From contig NZ_PEFL01000003.1 of the NCBI RefSeq assembly GCF_002754475.1, positions 186,001-250,000 of the forward strand: 64,000 nucleotides of DNA. Reading direction: 5' to 3'. Of this stretch, positions 27,655-36,349 are shown piece by piece. Positions within the stretch are counted from its first letter, which is position 1. Every line of letters begins with the position of its first letter. Made by a program: the position numbers and the translations under genes. The notes beneath the pieces are model-generated. The model did no database searches and was not told the DNA's origin. It saw only the letters and a program-made list of their open reading frames with translations. Source of the DNA: Comamonas sp. 26. GTDB lineage: Bacteria > Pseudomonadota > Gammaproteobacteria > Burkholderiales > Burkholderiaceae_C.

Positions 27655-29145
27655 ATGGATATCGAGCAATACTTGGAGGACTCTGGACCTCAGCTTGCGT
27701 CAACCATCAGTGCTTGGCTTGAAGGCCACGGCGTCCTGCCTGACGCTGCGCGAAAACGAATTTCCCGAGTTAAAACTCCTGTTCGTTCTTTCCCTGTGCC
27801 CTTGTTCCCTAAGGGCACACGGTTCTTATATCTACAACAAGAGCGCGAGTCTCAGCGGTTCTGGAGTTCACTGCACCGAGACCTCCGAGCTACTGGCTCA
27901 GTCTACGGAATGGCGTTGGATGGCTTGATAGCTAGAAAGGGCGCCGTTCTTTCCGAAGACTTTGGCGTTATAAGCGGCGCAACCGCAGTCCCCATAAAAA
28001 AGCAGGTGACATCAGACACAGTCCTCCAAAGGCTCATGGAGTCAGGTCTGGTAGGTCAAGGTGATACGGGCAAAGGACAGCACATTCACGTTCGGCCATA
28101 CGACTTGCTCGTACCAGACCTCCCCGGCCTGCATGCCCGTGATGCCGTTGAGCGAGTCATTCTCGACGGATTGCGAGAATGGGCTCGCAACATCGGACTG
28201 GCCTCTTACAACCAAATTGCTATTCGCGGTGAGACGTCACGCGTTCCGGTCCAGCAATTTCAGTTTGACCTTTCTGGGCCGAGCTATCTTTTGCCCCTCA
28301 GGCGCGGGAACCAGGCTGAGCCAGGATTTCTTGTGGCTGATGTTTTTTCAGATGGCATCTTGAATGAGCACCACATCCGTTATTTTTTACGGAAAGCGAG
28401 AGCTCTTCACGCAACCTTAAAAAATGGCACTGTGCTTCCAATTTTGGTCGCTGATGGCTTCACCAGCAAAGCCCTGACATCAGGTCACGCAGCCGGTGTG
28501 ATGATGGCAACACCAACCGCATTGTTTGGAAGAAAGGTGAGTGGTGCGTTGCAAAGCCTCTTAGCGACTCTTACAAGAGTCGCGAGTTATGCCTCAGCAG
28601 AGAATTCCAATCGAATCGTTGACCTTGTAAGGTCATTGGCAGACATCGAGGGGCGCTCCCACAACCTTCGAGGTCCTCTTTTTGAGTTGATTGTGGCTTA
28701 CCTGGCGCGCAGGGATGCTGTGTCCGTCGACGTTGGGGAGAGAGCCACCGACCCTAAAACCAAAGAGCAAGCGGATATCGACGTACTCAAAGTAAAGAAA
28801 AAGGGCGAAGAGCTCGTCGCTATCGAGTGCAAAGCCCGAGAGCCCGGGGGCATGGTGGATGTTGAAGAGGTTCAGCACTGGCTGAAAAAGCTGAAAGTTG
28901 TGCAGAGCCATTTAAGAAATCGCGACCGCGAGGCTCATATCAGCTTTGAGATTTGGACCACTGGCGTTTTTACACAAGATGCTCAAGCACTGCTCGAGAA
29001 AGAGAAAAAGCAGCGAACCAAAAGTCCAATCAGTTGGAAAAGCGGAGCAGAAGTGGCACTATACGCATCCAGCCTGAAGGAAAAAGCAGTCTCCGACGTG
29101 CTGAAACAGCACTTCCTTCAGCATCCGCTAACGAAAATGGCGTAG
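27655..29145 (+). CDS. predicted PD-(D/E)XK restriction-like nuclease with winged-helix-like N-terminus
   Basis: 496 aa. The ATG has AGGAAGG just upstream. The last third carries a restriction-endonuclease core: a glutamate in RGPLFELIVAYLARR, the aspartate in EQADIDVLKV and the E-x-K in ELVAIECKAREPGG, with beta-strand spacing right for Mrr/PD-(D/E)XK enzymes. Residues 100-140 (ISGATAVPIKKQVTSDTVLQRLMESGLV) read like a winged-helix domain. The middle domain I do not recognise. The gene is divergent from the gajA-like gene. It could be an independent nuclease or a third component of that system. Confidence 0.7.
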   Translation: MDIEQYLEDSGPQLASTISAWLEGHGVLPDAARKRISRVKTPVRSFPVPLFPKGTRFLYLQQERESQRFWSSLHRDLRATGSVYGMALDGLIARKGAVLSEDFGVISGATAVPIKKQVTSDTVLQRLMESGLVGQGDTGKGQHIHVRPYDLLVPDLPGLHARDAVERVILDGLREWARNIGLASYNQIAIRGETSRVPVQQFQFDLSGPSYLLPLRRGNQAEPGFLVADVFSDGILNEHHIRYFLRKARALHATLKNGTVLPILVADGFTSKALTSGHAAGVMMATPTALFGRKVSGALQSLLATLTRVASYASAENSNRIVDLVRSLADIEGRSHNLRGPLFELIVAYLARRDAVSVDVGERATDPKTKEQADIDVLKVKKKGEELVAIECKAREPGGMVDVEEVQHWLKKLKVVQSHLRNRDREAHISFEIWTTGVFTQDAQALLEKEKKQRTKSPISWKSGAEVALYASSLKEKAVSDVLKQHFLQHPLTKMA

Positions 29146-29483
29146 AGGCTTGACGGCTGACCTGTACGACGGATTCGAGCACCCAGTTGCTGTTACCTAG
29201 GTTAGCTCGAAGGCTCTACTGTTGTGCACCTGATGGAGATGCACTCCCACCCCATCGGAATCACAACTGAGCTCTCAGAGGCTCTTGCGATATGCGTGAG
29301 TACCTCGGTGAGTCTGCTTGATATCGCTGACAAACCAAGCGCCCGACCAAGCCGAGCTAAGCAGCTGAAGATGCAAGCGAGCCTCCGCCTAGCTTACTTA
29401 CACTTCACAAACGGCAATTGAGCGTAATTGCGAATTGCGACATAGGTGCCATGACGACGTGCAGAAAATCTAAGCAGAGCTGC
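29146..29483. other. intergenic region between nuclease and marR
   Basis: 338 bp between two convergent genes. A 65-codon frame at 29224 has no ribosome site or recognisable protein features. No terminator-type hairpin with a T tract was found. Confidence 0.45.
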
Positions 29484-29960
29484 TCAAATTGATGCGTCGC
29501 TACATGCCACCTTGGCTAAACAAAATCGCAAATGCTCTACATCCGCACGCGATATCCCCTGCAGAAGGGCTTGTTCGATGCGCCGCTCTAGCTCCATCCC
29601 TTTTCGATAGGCAACCCGTCCCTGAGCCGTTGCAGCAAGAGCATGCGTGCGCTTATCTGCGCCCTCTTTACGCACCGCATATCCAGCAGCCTGCAGTTTG
29701 TCCACTAGAGCCATTGTTGACGCCCTGTTAATGCCCAAGCTTCGACCAAGCGTGGCTTGGTCAGCATCATCGTTGTAAACGAGATAAGCCAAGCCCAACA
29801 TCCTGCTAGGCGTGAGCTGAAGGGGTCGAAGTGCGTCGGCATAGGTGTTGTGAAAACGAATCCATGCACGGGACAGATGGAATGCAAGGGTGTCTCCGGT
29901 GTCCCCCAGTTCACTGCCTTCTAGACACCCATTTGCTTCTCGTTGATTGGTCATATCCAT
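29484..29960 (-). CDS. MarR-family transcriptional regulator
   Basis: 158 aa from the ATG at 29960 (GGTGG upstream; an in-frame TTG at 29975 is the alternative). It has the MarR winged helix: TPSRMLGLAYLVYNDDADQATLGRSLGINRASTMALVDKLQAAGYAVRKEGADKRTHALAATAQG, including the wing with the conserved D-x-R. It diverges from the feruloyl-CoA synthase gene, and a perfect 23-bp palindrome lies between them. Regulators of this position (FerR, CouR, HcaR) repress phenylpropanoid genes until an acyl-CoA ligand is formed. That role is inferred here. Confidence 0.9.
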   Translation of the reverse strand: MDMTNQREANGCLEGSELGDTGDTLAFHLSRAWIRFHNTYADALRPLQLTPSRMLGLAYLVYNDDADQATLGRSLGINRASTMALVDKLQAAGYAVRKEGADKRTHALAATAQGRVAYRKGMELERRIEQALLQGISRADVEHLRFCLAKVACSDASI

Positions 29961-30114
29961 TGAGATTACCACCAAGAATCATTGCTAGTGGATACCTCGT
30001 TGTCGTCCTTTTTTGACCCCAAAGCTCTCGATGCGGCTCACAAATTGCCCACAAATACGATAGGAAATCTCTAGGGGAATCCATAAAGCAAAAGCTCCTT
30101 CAACGTGTTGCTCT

Positions 30115-30137
30115 AATCGTATGTCAGACATACGATT
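30115..30137. promoter_or_regulatory. probable MarR operator, perfect palindrome
   Basis: AATCGTATGTC, a single central A, then GACATACGATT: 11-bp arms with no mismatch, in the 236-bp space between marR and the feruloyl-CoA synthase gene, 60 bp before the likely start of the latter. Arm length and symmetry suit a MarR dimer. Confidence 0.82.
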
Positions 30138-30196
30138 CGAAAATTCCGATAGTGATTTCGAACTCGGTCAACACAGATTTGAAGGTTTCAATACGC

Positions 30197-31951
30197 ATGT
30201 CTCAAGTGCTTCGTCCGGCTCTCAGTCTTGCTGAACCACTCGCAGCCATCGAACGGCGACGCGACGGTTCGCTGTTGCTAAGGTCCCCACACCAATTGGG
30301 AAATACAGCTCGCTGTGCTTCCGAATGGCTACATAAGTGGTCACAACTCGACCCCAGCCGGACTTTTGTTGCTGAACGCTCGGGCGATGGATGGAGGCGA
30401 GTTAGCTACGCTGAAGCCTTGGATTCCGCACAACGTATTGGACAAGCGCTTGTCCGCCGAAACTTGGGTGTTGACGCACCTGTGATGGTTCTCTCGGAAA
30501 ACAGCGTGGACCATGCGTTGATAGCACTAGGAGCAAGCTACGTCGGCGTGCCGCTGGTTGTCGTCTCGACGGCATATTCGCTCTTGAGTCAGGACCATGA
30601 AAAGCTTCGGAATATTGCCAAGCAGGTGAGTCCAGGGCTCGTTTACGTCTCGGACCCTACGCGGTACCAAAGAGCATTACAGGCAATTGCTATGCCTGCC
30701 ACTTCAATCGAAGAATTGCTTGCTGAGCCTTCAGATGGCACTGCCGAGCGAGCCAATGCAGAGGTTCAACCTACTGACATAGCAAAAATTCTGTTTACCT
30801 CAGGCTCAACGGGCGCACCAAAGGGCGTAATTAATACGCACCGAATGATTACGGCCAATCAGCAGCAGGTACTTCAGATTTGGAAATTTCTAGCAGAGAC
30901 CCCACCCGTTGTTGTTGACTGGCTTCCATGGAGCCACACTTTTGGAGGCAACTTCAACTTCAACATGGTTCTGGCAAACGGCGGGACTCTGTACATCGAT
31001 GGTGGCAAACCGCTGCCTGGCCTCTTCGACGTAACGTTGCGCAACCTTCGCGACGTCTCTCCGACGATGTACTTCAATGTGCCACGCGGATTGGAAATGC
31101 TCTTACCGCATCTCGAATCGGACGCAGAGCTTCGTCAAACGTTCTTCAAGAAGTGTCAGATAGTTTTCTATGCAGCGGCGTCACTTCCAAAGCATGTGTG
31201 GGCTGGCTATGAGCAGCTTGCGGCACAAGAGCGAAACGGAGACATGGCTCTGGTATCGGCTTGGGGTTCCACAGAGACAGCTCCAATGGCTACAGCCGTC
31301 CACTATCCCGGAAGCACCTCTGGAGTAATCGGCCTTCCTGTGCCTGGCTGCGAGGTCAAGCTTGTGCCAACGGCTGGGAAATTGGAAGCAAGGCTACGTG
31401 GACCAAACATTACGCCGGGCTACTGGAAGCAAGAAGAACTCACAAAACAGGCGTTCGACGAGGAAGGCTTCTACTGCATTGGAGACGGTCTCAAGTTTGT
31501 CAAGGACAGTGCTCCTGAACTGGGCCTGATGTTTGACGGCCGAGTCACGGAGGACTTCAAGTTGGTCACTGGCACTTGGGTGCATGTCGGCGCTCTGCGA
31601 GTTCGACTTTTAGAAGCAGCAAAGGGTCTGATTCAGGATGCCGCAATTACAGGTCATGACAGGAGCTGGGTTGGTGCACTCGTATTTCTGAACCCATCCA
31701 TCGCTGCCAGCCTATCAACTATCGAAATTCAGACGAGGCTCCGCGAGGCCCTGCACGTTTTGTCATCTGGCGCGCAAGGAAGCTCACTCATCGTCGCGCG
31801 GCTGCTGCCACTTACAGAACCAGCGTCCCTTGATGCAGGCGAAATTAACGACAAGGCGTACCTCAACCAAGGTGCAGTCCTGCGTCACCGTGCTGCAGAC
31901 GTTGAGCGCCTCTACGCAGACGCTCCTGAGCCTGAAGTCATTCAGGCCTGA
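30197..31951 (+). CDS. fcs: feruloyl-CoA synthase (AMP-forming acyl-CoA ligase)
   Basis: 584 aa from the ATG at 30197; a GTG in frame at 30152 would add 15 residues. The AMP-binding P-loop is [69 protein letters not shown] and [18 protein letters not shown] are specific to the feruloyl-CoA synthase family. It would activate ferulate or a similar methoxycinnamate with CoA. The hydratase/aldolase and vanillin dehydrogenase that normally follow are not in this window. The next gene is a tetrahydrofolate-dependent O-demethylase, 46 bp downstream. Confidence 0.9.
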   Translation: MSQVLRPALSLAEPLAAIERRRDGSLLLRSPHQLGNTARCASEWLHKWSQLDPSRTFVAERSGDGWRRVSYAEALDSAQRIGQALVRRNLGVDAPVMVLSENSVDHALIALGASYVGVPLVVVSTAYSLLSQDHEKLRNIAKQVSPGLVYVSDPTRYQRALQAIAMPATSIEELLAEPSDGTAERANAEVQPTDIAKILFTSGSTGAPKGVINTHRMITANQQQVLQIWKFLAETPPVVVDWLPWSHTFGGNFNFNMVLANGGTLYIDGGKPLPGLFDVTLRNLRDVSPTMYFNVPRGLEMLLPHLESDAELRQTFFKKCQIVFYAAASLPKHVWAGYEQLAAQERNGDMALVSAWGSTETAPMATAVHYPGSTSGVIGLPVPGCEVKLVPTAGKLEARLRGPNITPGYWKQEELTKQAFDEEGFYCIGDGLKFVKDSAPELGLMFDGRVTEDFKLVTGTWVHVGALRVRLLEAAKGLIQDAAITGHDRSWVGALVFLNPSIAASLSTIEIQTRLREALHVLSSGAQGSSLIVARLLPLTEPASLDAGEINDKAYLNQGAVLRHRAADVERLYADAPEPEVIQA

Positions 31952-31997
31952 AATCTCTTCTCCAGCTTCCCCTCTCCTTCCTCACTCAGTCTTCAAT

Positions 31998-33344
31998 ATG
32001 CCCTCTCCTGCTGCCCCTCAAACCATCAATTTGGTTAGCGAAGTTCCCTTTGACCCAAACGTCATCACCTACACACGATTTCTCACGAACTATGAAGCTG
32101 CGGAGTACTCCGGATGGGTTGATGAGAGCATGTCCTGGAAAACCCACTGCTACATCGGCGACTGGTCTCCACTCTTGAAAATACAGGTGAGTGGACCAGA
32201 AGCACTCCAGTTTTTCTCCGACATCTCGGTGAACAGCTTCACGAAGTTCGACATAGGTCAGGCCAAGCACGTCATCTTCTGCAACGTTGAAGGCAACGTC
32301 ATGGGTGAGGGAGTACTCATGCGACAAGCAGAAGAGTCGTTCCTCTTCACAAGCGGGACAGGCGTTCCATGGGCCATCTATCAGTTCAACTCTGGCGGTC
32401 GAAGCTATGACGCAGTACTGACCAACCTCACAGACAAACAGTTCATCTTCCAAATTCAAGGTCCCAATGCGCTCTTTGTCGTGGAAAAGGCCATGAAGCA
32501 AAGCGTGCGGGACATCGGCTTTATGCGCTTTCGCAAGGGCAGCATCGAGAATCTGGAGTTCGACATCCTGAGGCAGGGCATGGCCGGCGAGCTGGGATAT
32601 GAGCTACACGGCTCCGCAGAGCATGCAGTTCAAATCTACAACTTGCTACTTAACGCTGGCGAAGAGTTTGGAATCAGGCGCCTCGGCGGTCGCACGAAGT
32701 TGGTGAATCACGTAGAGGCGTGCTTCCCGACACCAACGATTGACTATGCTCCTGCATTTGAGGGTGCTCCCGATTTCCATGACTGGTTTGCCAGTCGTCG
32801 TGGCGTTGGCCCACTGAAATTCTTCCAGAACCATCGTGGTAGCGCGCTGGTGCAAAGCCCCCGGGACTTGCATCGCAATCCATACGAATTGGGCTGGGGA
32901 CGCAACGTCAAATTCGACCATGAGTTCATTGGTCGCCAAGCACTCGAGAAGATGTCTTCAGAGGGGACCAGAGTCATTGTGACGCTCGTATGGAACAGTG
33001 AAGACGTCATGGATGTACACGCATCCCTTTTCAGGAAAGATGAGCGTCCATATCAACCCATGGAGTTGCCACGCGACTATCTCGGTACATTCCAGAGCGA
33101 CCGCGTTGAGGTCCTTGGCAAAGTGGTTGGCGCTACGAGCTCGCGCTGCTACAGCTATCACTTCCGCGAAATGCTGTCTCTTTGCACTATCGACGCGGAG
33201 TTCGCTCAAGAGGGAACCGAAGTTGTGGTTATCTGGGGAGCGAAGGGCCAACGCGAAAAGGCTATTCGAGCCAAGGTAGCCCCCGCCCCCTTCAAGAAAG
33301 ATAACCGTCGCGCAGATGTGGCGGACTTGCCTTCCTACATCTGA
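31998..33344 (+). CDS. ligM: tetrahydrofolate-dependent aromatic O-demethylase, LigM/DesA family
   Basis: 448 aa from the ATG at 31998 (weak ribosome site). It has the GcvT/aminomethyltransferase fold: residues such as VSGPEALQFFSDISVNSFTKFDIGQAKHVIFCNVEGNVMGEGVLMR, FQIQGPNALFVVEKA and RQGMAGELGYELHGSAEHAVQIYNLL match LigM and DesA, which move the methyl group of vanillate or syringate to tetrahydrofolate. Products would be protocatechuate-type phenols and 5-methyl-THF. The genes next to it (purU, folD) handle C1-folates, which supports this role. The exact aromatic substrate is open. Confidence 0.88.
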   Translation: MPSPAAPQTINLVSEVPFDPNVITYTRFLTNYEAAEYSGWVDESMSWKTHCYIGDWSPLLKIQVSGPEALQFFSDISVNSFTKFDIGQAKHVIFCNVEGNVMGEGVLMRQAEESFLFTSGTGVPWAIYQFNSGGRSYDAVLTNLTDKQFIFQIQGPNALFVVEKAMKQSVRDIGFMRFRKGSIENLEFDILRQGMAGELGYELHGSAEHAVQIYNLLLNAGEEFGIRRLGGRTKLVNHVEACFPTPTIDYAPAFEGAPDFHDWFASRRGVGPLKFFQNHRGSALVQSPRDLHRNPYELGWGRNVKFDHEFIGRQALEKMSSEGTRVIVTLVWNSEDVMDVHASLFRKDERPYQPMELPRDYLGTFQSDRVEVLGKVVGATSSRCYSYHFREMLSLCTIDAEFAQEGTEVVVIWGAKGQREKAIRAKVAPAPFKKDNRRADVADLPSYI

Positions 33345-33358
33345 TAGAGGAGATGCTC

Positions 33359-34219
33359 ATGCAAACGCGAAAGTTCGTCATGCGCCTCTCCTGCAAAAAC
33401 AGGCCAGGCATCGTTGCCGCCGTGTCTAGCAAGCTGTTTGAGGCCGGCTTCAACATCCTAGACTCACAACAGTTCGACGATACGGAGACAGATATGTTCT
33501 TCGTGCGTATCGCCGTCGAATGCGAGCAGCAGTTCACCCGGAATGACATGACGGCGCTCATGGTGCCGCTCGTTCAGCGCTTCGAGATGGACCTGGACGT
33601 AAGAGATACGGCGGTCCGCCAACGCGTCGCCATCCTGGCATCCAAGGCTGACCATTGCTTGGCAGACCTGTTGTACCGCTGGAGGTCTGGCGACCTGGAT
33701 ATTGACATTGTGGCCGTGATTTCCAATCACCCAGTGGAGGTCTACCCCAACCTCAACTTAAGTGGTATCACCTTCCACCATATGCCAATGACTCCTGGCG
33801 GCAAAGCTGAGCAGGAAGCGAAGATTCTGGATGTGCTGAAAGACGTCAATGCAGAGCTCGTGGTGCTCGCAAGGTACATGCAGATTCTCTCAGATGACAT
33901 GGCCAGCAAATTGGCTGGTCGTTGCATCAACATCCATCACTCCTTTCTTCCTGGCTTCAAGGGCGCCCGTCCATACCACCAAGCGCACGAACGCGGCGTC
34001 AAGTTGATTGGCGCTACTGCTCACTACGTGACAGCTGACCTCGACGAGGGACCCATCATTGAGCAGGACGTCGAACGTATCAGCCATCGCCATGCGCCAG
34101 ATGAGTTAGTTCGAAAAGGTCGAGATATTGAGCGTCGCGTGCTTGCGCGAGCAGTTCGGTATCACGTTGAAGGCCGGGTGCTTCGTAACGGCACGAAGAC
34201 CGTGGTGTTCCCCGAGTGA
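33359..34219 (+). CDS. purU: formyltetrahydrofolate deformylase
   Basis: 286 aa from the ATG at 33359, 6 nt after the ribosome site AGAGGAG; the ATG at 33353 overlaps that site. An N-terminal ACT domain (RLSCKNRPGIVAAVSSKLFEAGFNILDSQQF) precedes the formyl-transferase-like domain with INIHHSFLPGFKGARPYHQAHERGVKLIGATAHYVTADLDEGPIIEQD, which holds the Asn-His-Asp catalytic set. PurU splits 10-formyl-THF into formate and THF. In this operon it would free THF for the LigM reaction. It begins 14 bp after ligM. Confidence 0.95.
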   Translation: MQTRKFVMRLSCKNRPGIVAAVSSKLFEAGFNILDSQQFDDTETDMFFVRIAVECEQQFTRNDMTALMVPLVQRFEMDLDVRDTAVRQRVAILASKADHCLADLLYRWRSGDLDIDIVAVISNHPVEVYPNLNLSGITFHHMPMTPGGKAEQEAKILDVLKDVNAELVVLARYMQILSDDMASKLAGRCINIHHSFLPGFKGARPYHQAHERGVKLIGATAHYVTADLDEGPIIEQDVERISHRHAPDELVRKGRDIERRVLARAVRYHVEGRVLRNGTKTVVFPE

Positions 34220-34304
34220 CTCAAGGTCCCTGAGCCTGGAAGTGGGGAAACACCCATAGACCTGGTCAGGGCCTAACTAGCAAGCACATAAACAGGAGAC
34301 AAGA

Positions 34305-35273
34305 ATGCAGAGAAGAGATTTGATAGCAGGTGCACTGGCCTGGACATCTGCAGCAATGCTGCCGACCTACGCTCAGGGAAAGCCAATCCGTATCCTCGTC
34401 GGCTTCCCCCCCGGTGGTTCATCTGATGTACTTGCCAGAGTTTTGGCGGAAGGCCTTAGAGACAAGCTCGATGGTCCGGTACTTGTGGAAAACCGCGCGG
34501 GTGCAGCTGGACGTGTAGCTGTTGAGATACTGAAGTCATCGCCCGCCGACGGCACGACCCTGCTGGTCACGCCCAACGTGGCTGTCACACTGTACCCGCA
34601 CACATACAAACGACTTGGGTATGACGCAGAACGCGATGTGAAGCCTGTGGCACGACTCGCGACATTCCCGCAGCTCATTGGCGTTGGCCCCAAGGTTCCA
34701 ACCTCCGTTAAGACAGTGAAGGACCTAATCACCTGGTTCAAGGCCAATCCGAATTTGGCCTTCTATGGGTCATCTGCTCAAGGCTCTACACCACACTTCG
34801 TCGGACAGATGCTGGGCAAAGCTGCCGGCGTCCATCTAAGCCACGTCTCATACAAAGGCGATGCACCAGCCGTTCAGGACTTGATTGGTGGACAAATTGC
34901 GATGAGCGTTAACCCTCCGGCGGCACAGATGCCTCATGTCAGCTCGGGCAGATTGCGCGTCTTGGCTGTCTCTGGTCCAGAGCGGATGAAGCATCTACCG
35001 GACGTGCCCACCCTCGCAGAGTCGGGCTACCCCATACAAACAACTGATTGGTTTGGTGTTCTGGCACCAAGCGCAATGCCTGCCGCTACCACCCAGAAGG
35101 TGGAATCCGCAATCAAAGCAGCCATGGCCACCGCTGCTGTTCGAGAGGGCATTGAGAAGCTCTTTCTGACGCAAGACTATTTGCCAGCAGCTCAGTTGGC
35201 TAAGGACATCCGTAGCGAATCAGCCCATTGGGCTCCAATCGTGAAGGAGTCAGGTTTCCTTCTTGATGACTAG
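34305..35273 (+). CDS. Bug-family (TctC) periplasmic solute-binding protein
   Basis: 322 aa. The signal sequence MQRRDLIAGALAWTSAAMLPTYAQG is a Tat-like or Sec leader. The mature part starts KPIRILVGFPPGGSSDVLARVLAEGL and has the PNVAVTLYPH, YGSSAQGSTPHF and QTTDWFGVLAPS blocks of Bug receptors. These proteins bind carboxylates, often aromatic acids. No TctA/TctB membrane genes are nearby, so it may serve an unlinked transporter or act as a sensor, as many Bug proteins do. Same strand and likely the same operon as purU (85-bp gap). Confidence 0.92.
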   Translation: MQRRDLIAGALAWTSAAMLPTYAQGKPIRILVGFPPGGSSDVLARVLAEGLRDKLDGPVLVENRAGAAGRVAVEILKSSPADGTTLLVTPNVAVTLYPHTYKRLGYDAERDVKPVARLATFPQLIGVGPKVPTSVKTVKDLITWFKANPNLAFYGSSAQGSTPHFVGQMLGKAAGVHLSHVSYKGDAPAVQDLIGGQIAMSVNPPAAQMPHVSSGRLRVLAVSGPERMKHLPDVPTLAESGYPIQTTDWFGVLAPSAMPAATTQKVESAIKAAMATAAVREGIEKLFLTQDYLPAAQLAKDIRSESAHWAPIVKESGFLLDD

Positions 35274-35343
35274 GCATTCGCCAACGGGTCCACCTTAAAG
35301 AAGGTGGGCTCCGGCAATCTATACAGCGTGAAGAGCATATTGA

Positions 35344-36228
35344 ATGGCAGCAAAGAAAATAGATGGGAAGACCGTAGCGGCGGAACTTAGAGCAAAGGTC
35401 GCGGCAGCGGCCCAGCAATGGACGCAGCGCCACGGCAAGGCCCCAGGGCTGGCGGTTGTACTGGTTGGAAATGACCCCGCCAGCGAGGTATACGTACGCA
35501 ACAAAGTGCGGCAAAGCGAGGAGTGCGGAATCTCATCCTACGAGTACAAGCGCGATGCGAGCTGTTCCGAGCAGGAACTCTTGGCGCTCATTGCCTCACT
35601 GAATGCGAACGATGCAGTGCATGGAATCCTCGTGCAGCTTCCACTCCCCAAGCACATCAACACCGCAGTGATACTTGAGAGCATCCTGCCCGAAAAAGAT
35701 GTGGATGGGTTCCACCCTGTGAACGTTGGTCGCTTGAGCAGTGGAATGGAGGGCCTGGTACCTTGCACACCTTATGGTGCGATGGCTTTAATCCAGAGCG
35801 TGCATCCCAAGCTTGATGGGCTTAATGCAGTTGTTGTCGGCCGCTCCAACATCGTTGGCAAACCGATGGCTCAGCTACTGCTGGCACGAAACTGTACAGT
35901 GACCATTGCTCACTCCAGGACGCGTGACTTGCCTGAAGTTGTCAGGCAGGCGGACATTCTGGTTGCAGCGGTCGGGCAGTCCGAGTTCATACGCGGTGAT
36001 TGGATTAAGCCTGGAGCTTGCGTCATTGATGTCGGTATCAATCGCGTTAGTGCAGCTGATGGAAGTACACGACTGCTTGGAGACGTTGCCTTTGACGAAG
36101 CATCCAACGTGGCAGGAGCCATCACCCCAGTCCCAGGCGGGGTAGGCCCGATGACTATTGCATGTTTGCTGCGAAATACCCTCGTAGCTGCTACCCAGTC
36201 GCGGGGAGAGACACTGCCTGCAATCTAA
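35344..36228 (+). CDS. folD: methylene-THF dehydrogenase / methenyl-THF cyclohydrolase
   Basis: 294 aa. Signature blocks: [16 protein letters not shown] (catalytic Tyr and Lys region), [58 protein letters not shown] (NADP site) and [19 protein letters not shown]. FolD oxidises 5,10-methylene-THF and hydrolyses the product to 10-formyl-THF, the substrate of PurU. This is an island copy; a housekeeping folD should exist elsewhere. It ends the plus-strand catabolic operon that begins with fcs. Confidence 0.96.
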   Translation: MAAKKIDGKTVAAELRAKVAAAAQQWTQRHGKAPGLAVVLVGNDPASEVYVRNKVRQSEECGISSYEYKRDASCSEQELLALIASLNANDAVHGILVQLPLPKHINTAVILESILPEKDVDGFHPVNVGRLSSGMEGLVPCTPYGAMALIQSVHPKLDGLNAVVVGRSNIVGKPMAQLLLARNCTVTIAHSRTRDLPEVVRQADILVAAVGQSEFIRGDWIKPGACVIDVGINRVSAADGSTRLLGDVAFDEASNVAGAITPVPGGVGPMTIACLLRNTLVAATQSRGETLPAI

Positions 36229-36306
36229 AACGTCGCAGAAACTCTTCGAGTTAGTAGCCTGATTTCCGCTAAGCATGAAGCTGCTTCTGAGCGGAAGAAC
36301 AAACAA

Positions 36307-36331
36307 GTGTGGGCCACCAGGCTGCCCACAC
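36307..36331. terminator. hairpin between convergent folD and porin genes
   Basis: GTGTGGGC (36307-36314) pairs with GCCCACAC (36324-36331) over a 9-nt loop. There is no T tract, so it is at best a weak or bidirectional terminator. Confidence 0.5.
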
Positions 36332-36349
36332 CTGTTATGTCCCCCTTTC

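Noticed and set aside
29224..29421. 65-codon plus-strand frame between the nuclease and marR
   Set aside because: Lies between convergent genes, weak start and no family features.
34305..35273. Complete tripartite tricarboxylate transporter
   Set aside because: Only the Bug-type binding protein is encoded; no TctA/TctB membrane genes are in the window.
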